Of a DNA stretch of 64,000 bases, positions 15,114-22,650 are shown piece after piece. The notes beneath the pieces were generated by a model, which saw nothing but the letters and a program-made list of their open reading frames with translations, did not search any database and had not been told where the DNA came from. How positions within the stretch are numbered: the stretch's first letter is position 1; every line of letters begins with the position of its first letter. The position numbers and the translations under genes were made by a program. Source of the DNA: Scleromatobacter sp964418745 (lineage in GTDB: Bacteria > Pseudomonadota > Gammaproteobacteria > Burkholderiales > Burkholderiaceae_C); assembly GCA_964418745.1 (NCBI GenBank), contig CAYQMX010000003.1:1-64000 (forward strand), given 5' to 3'.

Positions 15114-16955
15114 ATGTCCGATTCCCTGAACACCCGTCCCGGCGCTGCGCACTCGCCAGAAGAGGGCGGCGACGCGCTGGCGGCCGGCACGCGGCTGGCG
15201 GAATTCGAGATCCGCCAGGTGCTGGGCACCGGCGGCTTCGGCATCGTCTACCGGGCCTGGGACGAGGCGCTGCAGCGCGACGTCGCGCTGAAGGAATACA
15301 TGCCGGTCTCGCTGGCCGGGCGCGGCGCGGGCGAACGGGTGACCTTGCGCTCGCGCAGCCAGGAGGAGAACTTCGCGCTGGGCCTGCAGTCGTTCGTCAA
15401 CGAGGCCCGGCTGCTCGCCCGCTTCGACCAGCCGGCGCTGGTCAAGGTGTTCCGGTTCTGGGAAGCCAACGGCACCGCCTACATGGCCATGCCGCTCTAC
15501 CAGGGCCGCACCCTGCGCCAGCTGCGCAAGGCGGCGACGCCGGGCACCTTCGACGACGCCTGGGCGCGCGCGCTGATCGAGCCGCTGCTGGGCGCGCTGG
15601 CGGTGATGCACGACGCGGCGGTCTACCACCGCGACATCGCGCCGGACAACATCCTCTGGTGCGACGACAACCGCCCCGTGCTGCTCGATTTCGGCGCGGC
15701 CCGCCTGGTGCTGGCCGACCGCACGCAGAACGTCACCGCCATTCTCAAGCCGCAGTTCGCGCCCATCGAGCAGTACGCCGAGACGCAGTCCATGCGCCAG
15801 GGCCCGTGGACGGACCTGTACGCGCTGGCGGGCACCTGCTATTTCATGCTGACCGGGCGCGCGCCGCTGCCCGCCACCGCGCGCCTGATGGGCGACGAAC
15901 TGGAGCCGCTCGCGCACCTGGCGCCGCCGGGCTGCTCGCCGCACCTGCTGCAGGTGCTGGACTGGGCGATGGCCGTGCGGCCGCAGGATCGGCCGCAGTC
16001 GGTGGCCGAGTTCCGCGATGCGCTGGCCGGGCGCATCGACGTGCCGCTGCGCATCGGGCCGAAGCCGCCCGTGCTGCCGGCCGCGCCGGTGCCGTCGTCC
16101 GCGGCCTACGAGAAGACCATCCAGGCGACGACGCGGCTGGGGTCGACCCGGCGCGCGCCGGCGTCGGCCGCGTCCGCTTCGGCGGCCGCGCCGGGCGCGC
16201 GGCGCCCGCACGCGCACGATCTCGAGACGCCGGAGCGCAGCGTGGTGCTGCCGCCCAAGTCCGGGTTGCCGCTGAAGTCGGTGTTGCTGCTGCTGGTCGT
16301 GGCCGCGGCGGCCGCCGGCGCGTGGACGACGCGCCTGCAATGGCTGCCGGCGCTCGGGCTGCGCAGCGCGCCGCTGGCCGTCGCCGCGAGCGCCGCGGCC
16401 GCCGAGCCGCCGGCCAGCGCGGTGGTGGCCGCGGCGTCGGCCCCGGTGCTCGACGCGGCCTCGGCGGTGGCCGCGGCGCCGGTGGCCGTGGCGAGCGACG
16501 CCGCGGCCAGCCCCGTGCCGGCGCCGGTCGCCGACGCCGCGTCCGCCGCCGCAGCACCCGTCGCCGCAACACCCGTCGCCGTGGCCGCGGCCGAGGCGCC
16601 GCCATCGCATCCGGCACGCGCGAAGCCGTCCGCGGCGGCGCGCAACAAGGCGCTGGAGGCGCGCATCGCGGCGCTCACGCTGCCGCCACCGGTGCTGCCG
16701 CCTGCCAACGAATCGCATGTGGTCGCGCCGGCGCATTCCGTGGGCGGGGCGCCCGCCGAAGCGGCGGAGCCGACGGCCGCGTCGGCCGCGCCGCGCGAGC
16801 TCGGACCGCGCGAGGCCTGCGCCGACCAGGGCCCCACGAAGATCGCCGCCTGCATCAAGCGGCTGTGCGAGACCTATCCGCGCTTCCAGCGCTTCCCGGT
16901 GTGCCAGCGGGTGCATCGGCAGGAAGAGCAGCAGACGCAGGGCGCGGCGCAGTAA
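15114..16955 (+). CDS. Membrane-anchored Hanks-type Ser/Thr protein kinase
   Basis: This 613-residue protein has a cytoplasmic N-terminal kinase domain (about 30-300). The glycine loop is GTGGFGIVYRA, the ATP-binding Lys60 lies in VALKEYMP, the catalytic loop is HRDIAPDNIL, and DFGAAR and FAPIEQYAETQ form the activation segment. HRDIAPDN replaces the usual HRDLKPxN, a pattern seen in bacterial FAPIEQY-type kinases. After an Ala-rich linker comes one membrane helix (SVLLLLVVAAAAAGAW). A long Ala/Val/Pro-rich periplasmic region ends in a Cys-containing tail (REACADQGPTKIAACIKRLC). ATG 15114 was chosen over 15024 and 15105. No phosphatase or FHA gene is adjacent, so its targets are unknown. Confidence 0.88.
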   Translation: MSDSLNTRPGAAHSPEEGGDALAAGTRLAEFEIRQVLGTGGFGIVYRAWDEALQRDVALKEYMPVSLAGRGAGERVTLRSRSQEENFALGLQSFVNEARLLARFDQPALVKVFRFWEANGTAYMAMPLYQGRTLRQLRKAATPGTFDDAWARALIEPLLGALAVMHDAAVYHRDIAPDNILWCDDNRPVLLDFGAARLVLADRTQNVTAILKPQFAPIEQYAETQSMRQGPWTDLYALAGTCYFMLTGRAPLPATARLMGDELEPLAHLAPPGCSPHLLQVLDWAMAVRPQDRPQSVAEFRDALAGRIDVPLRIGPKPPVLPAAPVPSSAAYEKTIQATTRLGSTRRAPASAASASAAAPGARRPHAHDLETPERSVVLPPKSGLPLKSVLLLLVVAAAAAGAWTTRLQWLPALGLRSAPLAVAASAAAAEPPASAVVAAASAPVLDAASAVAAAPVAVASDAAASPVPAPVADAASAAAAPVAATPVAVAAAEAPPSHPARAKPSAAARNKALEARIAALTLPPPVLPPANESHVVAPAHSVGGAPAEAAEPTAASAAPRELGPREACADQGPTKIAACIKRLCETYPRFQRFPVCQRVHRQEEQQTQGAAQ

Positions 16956-17043
16956 GCGGACGTCCGCGCGTTGCGGCCGGCACGCGTCGGCGCCGGGGGC
17001 CGGGCGGGCAGATCTTTCACGGCAACGCAGGGCAGACCGTTCC

Positions 17044-17673
17044 ATGGATCTGGACATCACGCATCTCGTCGCGCTCGCCGCGGCGCTGGGCTGGGCCAGC
17101 GGCCTGCGCTTGTACGCGGTCGTCTTCCTGACGGGCATGGCGGGCCATCTCGGCCTGGTGAGCCTGCCGCCCGGCTTGCAGGTGCTCGAGCGGCCGATGG
17201 TGCTGTGGGCCAGCGGCGCGATGGTGGCCATCGAGTTCGTCGTCGACAAGGTGCCCTGGCTCGATTCGCTCTGGGACGCGCTGCACACGCTGATCCGCAT
17301 TCCCGCGGGGGCGATGCTCGCCGCGAGCGTGTTCGGCGGCGACCACGAGTCGTGGCGCGTCGTCGCCGGATTGCTGGGCGGGACGCTCGCCGCGACGTCC
17401 CACGTCGCCAAGGCCAGCACGCGCGCGGCCGTCAACACGTCCCCGGAGCCGTTCTCCAACATCGCCCTGTCGCTCTCCGGCGATGCCACGGTGCCGTCGA
17501 TGCTCTGGCTCGCGTGGGTCCACCCGGGGGTATTTCTCGTCGTGCTGGTCGTCGCCACCGTCGCGATGGTGGTGATGACGGTGCGGCTGTTCCGGTTCGT
17601 GAACCTGACGGCCAGCCGGATTCGACGACGCCTTGCGGGGGCGCCGTCTTCCGCAAGTTCCCGCGGTCGGTGA
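17044..17673 (+). CDS. DUF4126 integral membrane protein
   Basis: This 209-residue membrane protein has about four or five hydrophobic segments (LVALAAALGWASGLRLYAVV, VLWASGAMVAIEFVVDKV, WRVVAGLLGGTLAATSHVAK, VFLVVLVVATVAMVVM). The FVVDKVPWLDSLWD motif followed by a TSHVAKASTRAAVN-type block is characteristic of DUF4126. The function is unknown. The start is the ATG 88 bases behind the kinase, with no strong ribosome-binding site. It may be co-transcribed with the kinase, but nothing in the sequence proves it. The last 20 residues are a polar tail. Confidence 0.8.
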   Translation: MDLDITHLVALAAALGWASGLRLYAVVFLTGMAGHLGLVSLPPGLQVLERPMVLWASGAMVAIEFVVDKVPWLDSLWDALHTLIRIPAGAMLAASVFGGDHESWRVVAGLLGGTLAATSHVAKASTRAAVNTSPEPFSNIALSLSGDATVPSMLWLAWVHPGVFLVVLVVATVAMVVMTVRLFRFVNLTASRIRRRLAGAPSSASSRGR

Positions 17674-18041
17674 TCGCCGCGGGCGCGCAGCCGGGTCAGG
17701 CTCCGGCGTGCTCCTTCCGGTACCTGGCAGGGATGGCCGGCCTGGTGCGCGGAGCGATCGCCCGTCACCGGGGTCGCGTCGATCGCCTCATACACACCCC
17801 CCGTATCGAGGGCGGTATCCCGCGCCGCCGTCCTGGCCGCGCTCGGCCGGCGCCGGCCTCCCCGTGATCTCCTGACCGGCGCGTTGAGCAGACTCAACTC
17901 GCGGCACGGCCAGCGGCAGAGGATCTGGGCGGTTCCGGGTGCAACGCGAGGGACACCGCCCGCAGTGGCGGTTCCGTCCGCACCCGGCGGTTCTAGGCCA
18001 AGCGGTCCGATTGGCGGGCTGCACCGTGCAATGGAGATGAC
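17674..18041 (+). other. 368-base non-coding stretch upstream of the accessory gene pair
   Basis: No convincing open frame or RNA gene is visible. It contains a perfect inverted repeat GTTGAG-CAGA-CTCAAC at 17883-17898, a possible operator or small hairpin. A GGAG ribosome-binding site (18033-18036) serves the next gene. Base use is looser than in neighbouring genes, consistent with a junction between core and accessory DNA. Confidence 0.5.
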
Positions 18042-19649
18042 ATGTCCGACGACCCCACTGGCGACAAGCTCTATCAAATGATCATCGACAAGGTACTCGC
18101 GATCGTCACGGCGGTGCCGCGCGCTGGCGCCGACCTGCCGGCCGACGCGCAGGGCAGCAATCCACTGCAGCCCGACAACACCGTCGTGCAGCTGGCGATC
18201 CCCGGCATCCCGCTCTACAGCGAGGATTTCAAGAACATGTTCCATCCAGCCAACACCGCGGGCGACTCGGCCAAGACGGCCCTGTTCTCCTGGCTGGTCG
18301 ATGCCATTCCGGCCGCGGGCACGCTCGACTACAAGCAGACGCCGCGACGCGTCTCGCTGGCCTACCAGGCCATCGTCAACGCTGCCAACGCGCATGGCCC
18401 CGACATCAGCCCCGCGGTGAAGGCGGAGCTGGACCGGCACAACGCGGTACTCTACGCGGCCGACGGCAGGCAGACGGACGACTTCAAGGAGTACCAGAAG
18501 CGCGAGGACGCCCTGGACGATGCCCAGGCCGCCCTGCGTCATGTCTCCAAGAAGGCCGAGGACCTGGCTCTCCAGTACGAAGAGGACTACGCGCCGGACT
18601 TCGGGAAGAAGCCGGAGGACGAGCAGAAGCGCATCGTCGCGCTCTACAAGCGCAAGGCACAGGACTACTTCAGCGACGCCTATCCGGCGGCGAAGCGCTC
18701 CGTGTTGCGTGCGCTCGACGGCCTCGACGACGTCCGCATGAACCGGGTCGAGGAGGCGCTGACCTTCATCCGCACCCATGGCAAGGAACTCTCGGCCCAC
18801 GTGCTGGACAACATGAAGCGCCAGTTGCAGCTCATCGAACCCTACACCGACCAGACGTTGAAGGTGCCGGTGATGCTGTCCTTCCCGAGCTCGACCGCGT
18901 TCGCCCGTCCCGACAGCGATTCGGGCTGGATGCCGATCACGATCAACACCGCCGCCTACGACGAGAAAGGTTCCGAGACGGCCAAGCGCACGGGTGGCGG
19001 CGGCGGCGGATCATGGGTGCTGTTCTTCATCCGGGCCGGTGCGAGCCAGAGCGAGATGACCGCGCACCAAGAGGTCAGCGCCAGGGATTTCCAGATCAGC
19101 TTCGACCTGGCGGTCATCAACATCCTGCGCCCGTGGATGGACGCCACGCTGTTCGGCGAGAACCTGCTCTGGGATGCCGGTCGCGACCAGAAGGAGGCCA
19201 CGGTGTCCACGGGCAAGTACGCCACGCAGAACGATAGCCTGCTGCTGCCGTTCGTGCCGACGCAGATGCTGGTGGCGCGCAACGTCCGCATCACGGCGAC
19301 ATGGAACGCCAAGGAGCAGGACTTCTTCAAGCAGCACATGGAGGCGGGCGGGCGCATCGGCTGGGGGCCGTTCTCCGTCGGGGCCGACCACTCTCAGGAC
19401 ACCGCGACATTCAAGAAGCGTGGCGGAAGCGGCGCGGTCGCGCTGGAGCTCCAGGGCATCCAGTGCATCGGCTTCGTCTCATGGGTTCCGCCACGGTGCG
19501 CGCCATGCGCCGGCGATACCGATGCCCGTTCCGATCGCCATGCGCTGGTCCTGCCGGACGCGAAGGAACTGCAACGGCGCAAGGCTGCAGCCGAACAGGT
19601 GGTCGCGCAACTCGCAACGCCGCCGAAGCAACGCGCCGCCAAGGCCTGA
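18042..19649 (+). CDS. Uncharacterised protein with RPW/LVARN module (cytoplasmic form)
   Basis: I do not recognise this 535-residue family. There is no signal peptide or membrane helix. An N-terminal domain (1-140) contains LAIPGIPLYSEDFKNMF and WLVDAIPAAGTLDYKQTPRR. A charged helical, probably coiled-coil region spans about 145-265. A hexaglycine stretch lies near residues 318-323. The C-terminal module (about 345-490) has INILRPWMDATLFGENLLWDAG, LLPFVPTQMLVARNV, GRIGWGPFSVGADHSQ and IQCIGFVSWVPPRC. The GWGPFSVGADHS segment looks like an amphipathic beta-hairpin. The next gene, a lipoprotein 3 bases downstream, repeats the RPW, LLP-ARN and C-terminal VSW/AWV blocks. The ATG has a GGAG site. 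Acidic/Lys content is higher than in the neighbours, which suggests transfer. Confidence 0.8.
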   Translation: MSDDPTGDKLYQMIIDKVLAIVTAVPRAGADLPADAQGSNPLQPDNTVVQLAIPGIPLYSEDFKNMFHPANTAGDSAKTALFSWLVDAIPAAGTLDYKQTPRRVSLAYQAIVNAANAHGPDISPAVKAELDRHNAVLYAADGRQTDDFKEYQKREDALDDAQAALRHVSKKAEDLALQYEEDYAPDFGKKPEDEQKRIVALYKRKAQDYFSDAYPAAKRSVLRALDGLDDVRMNRVEEALTFIRTHGKELSAHVLDNMKRQLQLIEPYTDQTLKVPVMLSFPSSTAFARPDSDSGWMPITINTAAYDEKGSETAKRTGGGGGGSWVLFFIRAGASQSEMTAHQEVSARDFQISFDLAVINILRPWMDATLFGENLLWDAGRDQKEATVSTGKYATQNDSLLLPFVPTQMLVARNVRITATWNAKEQDFFKQHMEAGGRIGWGPFSVGADHSQDTATFKKRGGSGAVALELQGIQCIGFVSWVPPRCAPCAGDTDARSDRHALVLPDAKELQRRKAAAEQVVAQLATPPKQRAAKA

Positions 19650-19652
19650 GCC

Positions 19653-20600
19653 GTGGCCCGGCGACTCGCGGGACCGGGCACCGCGCTCGGCCTGTGGGCT
19701 TGCGCCCTGGCCTGCCTGGCCGGCTGCGCAGCCGGCCCCGGCACGGCAGGCCGCCGGTCCGAACCGCCGGCCCGGCTGGAGGCGGCCGACCTGGCGGGGC
19801 TGGACCAGCGCCTGGGCGCAGCCCTCTCCGCGATCGCCGGGTTGGCCGGGCCCGACTACCTCGCCGTGGTGACGCTGCCCCTGGCCAGCGAGCCGGCGCT
19901 GGCGGACGACGGCGCCGGCCCGGCCGACACGCTTGCCAGGCACGACCTGTTCCTGCTGTCGGACGGGGTGGAGGCCTTCAGCCCCGCGCGCAGCGTGCTG
20001 GGCAACTACCGGGCGGTGCTGGCGTCCGCCCGCTGCCTCCCATGGGCCGTGCAGGCTCCGGCCGGGTGCAGGCTGCTGGAGACGGCGAAGCGGCAGTTCG
20101 AGGGCGCCCTCGACCAGGTGCCGCCCTACACCCGGCCGGACTTTCCCGCTTGGAAGATGGTCAGCGCGGAACCGCCGGACTGGGCGCGGGCCGGCCCGTC
20201 CTGGTCCGCGGCGCGCGTGAGCGTCGACCGGTACGTGCTGCAGATGGACAGCCTGTTTGTCCGCTTGCAGCGCCCGTGGCTGTCCGACGGCTTTCTCGTG
20301 GCCGACGGCTGGTACCTGGCCGGCGCCTGCAAGGGCGCGGTCTCCGCGGGCGACACGGGCGTGGTCGCCGGCCGCCCGGGCCGCGAACTCCTGCCGCAGT
20401 ACCCGGCGGGCCTGCTGCTGGCGCGCAACCTGACGCTGAGCGCCGCGGGCGATCCGGCGGAGCGATCCCTGGTGTCGTGGGAGGCGCCGCGCGTGATCGC
20501 CTGGGTCTACCGACGCCTGCCGCCGAGCCCGCTGAATTCCGACCCCTGCCGCGCCGACTGCGCCGACGCCGCTCCGCGGGGCTGTTCCGCCCGCCCCTGA
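19653..20600 (+). CDS. Lipoprotein paralogue of the upstream uncharacterised protein
   Basis: This 315-residue protein has a lipoprotein signal (basic MARRLAG, hydrophobic core, lipobox CLAGC with Cys25). The family is not recognised. It appears to be a shorter relative of the preceding gene product: LFVRLQRPWLSDGFLVADGWYLAG (about 201-224) matches INILRPWMDATLFGENLLWDAG. ELLPQYPAGLLLARNLTL (245-262) matches LLLPFVPTQMLVARNVRI, and RVIAWVYRRLPPSP matches QCIGFVSWVPPRCAP. The central coiled coil and hexaglycine region are missing. It starts with GTG 3 bases after the previous stop, so the two are co-translated. I infer a cytoplasmic/envelope pair with a common binding module. Confidence 0.8.
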   Translation: MARRLAGPGTALGLWACALACLAGCAAGPGTAGRRSEPPARLEAADLAGLDQRLGAALSAIAGLAGPDYLAVVTLPLASEPALADDGAGPADTLARHDLFLLSDGVEAFSPARSVLGNYRAVLASARCLPWAVQAPAGCRLLETAKRQFEGALDQVPPYTRPDFPAWKMVSAEPPDWARAGPSWSAARVSVDRYVLQMDSLFVRLQRPWLSDGFLVADGWYLAGACKGAVSAGDTGVVAGRPGRELLPQYPAGLLLARNLTLSAAGDPAERSLVSWEAPRVIAWVYRRLPPSPLNSDPCRADCADAAPRGCSARP

Positions 20601-20688
20601 ACGCGAGGACGCGGTCGGCGGCGGCAGGGCGGCGCGGCGAACCGTGCGAGTCGACGGGTCGAACCCACAGGCATGCTGCAGGAACAGG

Positions 20689-20711
20689 AAGGGCCGCGAG
20701 ATGCGGCCCTT
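20689..20711 (-). terminator. Hairpin downstream of phoH
   Basis: AAGGGCCGC and GCGGCCCTT form a perfect 9-base-pair stem with a 5-base loop, 22 bases after the phoH stop on the minus strand. It has only a short T-rich tail (TTCCTGTTCC). It also lies after the accessory pair on the plus strand and could serve both. Confidence 0.6.
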
Positions 20712-20732
20712 CGAGGCACATGAACGAAGGAC

Positions 20733-22433
20733 TTACAAGGCGTCGGACGCGAAGTCGGCCAGGCGCGACCGCTCGCCGCGCGCCAGCGTGATGTGCCCCC
20801 CGTGCGGCCAGCCCTTGAACCGGTCGACCGCGTAGGTGAGGCCCGAGCTGCCCTCGGTCAGGTAGGGCGTGTCGATCTGCGCCAGGTTGCCCAGGCAGAT
20901 GATCTTCGTGCCCGGGCCGGCCCGCGTGATGAGCGTCTTCATCTGCTTGGGCGTCAGGTTCTGCGCCTCGTCGATGATGACGAACTTGTTGAGGAAGGTG
21001 CGGCCGCGCATGAAGTTCAGGCTCTTGACCTTGATCTTCGAGCGCACCAGGTCCTGGGTGGCCGCGCGGCCCCATTCACCGGCGCCGCCGTCGCCCTTGG
21101 ACAGCACCTCGAGGTTGTCGTCGAGCGCGCCCATCCACGGGCCCATCTTCTCTTCCTCGGTGCCCGGCAGGAAGCCGATGTCCTCGCCCACCGGCACGGT
21201 GACGCGGGTGACGATGATCTCGCTGTAGCGACGCTCGTCCATCACCTGGGCCAGGCCGCAGGCCAGCGTGGCCAGGGTCTTGCCGGTGCCGGCGGTGCCG
21301 GTCAGCGTGAGGAAGTCGACCTCGGGGTCCATCAGCAGGTTCAGCGCGAAGTTCTGCTCGCGGTTGCGCGCGGTGATGCCCCAGACGGCGTTCTTGGCGT
21401 GCGTGAAGTCGCGCAACGTCTTGAGCACGGCCGACTTGCCGGTGATCTCGGTCACGCGCGCGTACAGCGGCGCTGCGCCCGGGGTCTCGAGGTAGACGAA
21501 CTGGTTGATCAGCAGCGAGGGCACCAGCGGGCCGACGATGCGATAGAACGTGTGGCCGCCCTGGTTCCAGCTCTCCATCGTCTTGCCGTGCTTGTCCCAG
21601 AAGTCGGGCGGCAGGGCCAGGACGCCGGTGTAGAGCAGGTCGCCGTCGTCCAGCGTCTTGTCGTTGAAGTAGTCTTCCGCGGGCAGGCCCAGCGCACGCG
21701 CCTTGACGCGCATGTTGATGTCCTTGGACACCAGCACCACCTCGCGCGGCGCGTGCTGCTCGCGCAGCGCCTGCACCACGGCCAGGATCTGGTTGTCGGC
21801 CTTGCCCTGGGGCAGGCCGGACGGCGCCTTGGCGTCGAGGAACTGGGTCTGGAAGAACAGCTTGCCGCTGGCCTCGCGGTGGCCTGTCTTGGCCAGCGGG
21901 ATGCCGGCGGCCGGGTCGAGCGAGCCGTCGGTGGCCAGGCCGTCGAGGTCGCGCGAGACCTGGCGCGCGTTGCGCGCCACCTCGGTCATGCCCTTCTTGT
22001 GGTTGTCGAGCTCCTCCAGCGTGATCATCGGCAGGTAGACGTCGTGTTCCTCGAAGCGGAACATGGACATCGGGTCGTGCAGCAGCACGTTGGTGTCGAG
22101 CACGAACAGCCGCGACGGGCCGCCGGCGCGCGCACGCCGGCGGGCGCCGCCGACGTTGGCCTTGGCCTTGGTGGCGGGCGGCGGGGCGATCGGATAGGCC
22201 GCCGGCGCCTTCACCGGCAGGCCGGGGGAGGCGGGCGCGCGTGCCGCTGGCGCGGGACGGGGCGCCGCCTTGGCGACGGCCGTCTCCGCCCGGTCGTCGT
22301 GAAGGTCCAGCAGCTTCGACTTCGGTTCCGCGGCCCTCTGGCTGCGGCGGCTCGGCTTCGGAGCCGATTGCGATTCGTAGTCAGCAGCCGACAGAAGAGC
22401 TGCGCGAGTGGCGGGAGGCTTCGGAAGTGGCAT
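20733..22433 (-). CDS. PhoH family ATPase with N-terminal PIN domain (PhoH2 type)
   Basis: This 566-residue protein has a basic, low-complexity N-terminus (1-100). A PIN ribonuclease domain (about 108-260) begins FVLDTNVLLHDPMSMF and includes EVVLVSKDINMRVKA with acidic metal ligands. The PhoH ATPase domain has Walker A GTAGTGKT and Walker B FVIIDEAQNLT. Characterised PIN-PhoH fusions act as RNA helicase/nucleases; that role is inferred here. ATG 22433 was taken because MPLPKPPATRAALLS is the first usual start, and the in-frame TTG at 22475 lies in the hairpin upstream. A CATAAT box at 22552-22547 and a terminator-like hairpin in the leader suggest attenuation. Confidence 0.93.
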   Translation of the reverse strand: MPLPKPPATRAALLSAADYESQSAPKPSRRSQRAAEPKSKLLDLHDDRAETAVAKAAPRPAPAARAPASPGLPVKAPAAYPIAPPPATKAKANVGGARRRARAGGPSRLFVLDTNVLLHDPMSMFRFEEHDVYLPMITLEELDNHKKGMTEVARNARQVSRDLDGLATDGSLDPAAGIPLAKTGHREASGKLFFQTQFLDAKAPSGLPQGKADNQILAVVQALREQHAPREVVLVSKDINMRVKARALGLPAEDYFNDKTLDDGDLLYTGVLALPPDFWDKHGKTMESWNQGGHTFYRIVGPLVPSLLINQFVYLETPGAAPLYARVTEITGKSAVLKTLRDFTHAKNAVWGITARNREQNFALNLLMDPEVDFLTLTGTAGTGKTLATLACGLAQVMDERRYSEIIVTRVTVPVGEDIGFLPGTEEEKMGPWMGALDDNLEVLSKGDGGAGEWGRAATQDLVRSKIKVKSLNFMRGRTFLNKFVIIDEAQNLTPKQMKTLITRAGPGTKIICLGNLAQIDTPYLTEGSSGLTYAVDRFKGWPHGGHITLARGERSRLADFASDAL

Positions 22434-22473
22434 GTGGGGGCGTACGAGTCGCGGTGGTTGGGAAATGGGAAAC

Positions 22474-22506
22474 AAAAAAGCCGCGCAGGAACCTGGGCGG
22501 CTTTTT
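22474..22506. terminator. Bidirectional intrinsic terminator in the pepP-phoH gap / phoH leader
   Basis: AAAAAGCCGC (22475-22484) pairs with GCGGCTTTTT (22497-22506) around a 12-base loop. Both strands have a run of T after the stem. On the minus strand it lies 40 bases before the phoH start and after the pepP stop. If the CATAAT box at 22547-22552 is the phoH promoter, the hairpin is inside the phoH leader and would act as an attenuator. Confidence 0.8.
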
Positions 22507-22546
22507 GGCTGGAATTGCGCGGTCGCGGTACACGGGCATGAAACCC

Positions 22547-22552
22547 ATTATG
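22547..22552 (-). promoter_or_regulatory. Probable -10 box of phoH
   Basis: The minus strand reads TGTGCATAAT, a near-consensus CATAAT with upstream TG dinucleotides. The predicted start gives a leader of about 105 bases that includes the terminator hairpin. Confidence 0.5.
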
Positions 22553-22650
22553 CACATTCCGGATGTCCGGTTCCCGCACCGCTTCCGTGGACAAGTCCGG
22601 CTGGCTCCGGAAGGGGCGCGCCGGTGTCCGCTTCAATTTGAAGTTAGTCC

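Noticed and set aside
10562..15244. A 1560-codon open frame on the minus strand
   Set aside because: Only its 3' end is real (moaA, from 11704). The rest is antisense to the M3 peptidase and other genes and has Arg/Leu/Val-rich shadow composition.
16380..16620. Repetitive Ala/Val/Pro-coding stretch as a possible DNA repeat array
   Set aside because: It is low-complexity linker coding inside the kinase gene, without a regular repeat unit.
15015..18800. A 1261-codon open frame on the minus strand opposite the kinase
   Set aside because: No domain or normal composition. It is a product of the high GC content and lies antisense to well-supported genes.
22434..22475. Upstream TTG start for phoH at 22475
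   Set aside because: It lies within the terminator hairpin and adds 14 residues unlike the rest. ATG 22433 is the first reasonable start.
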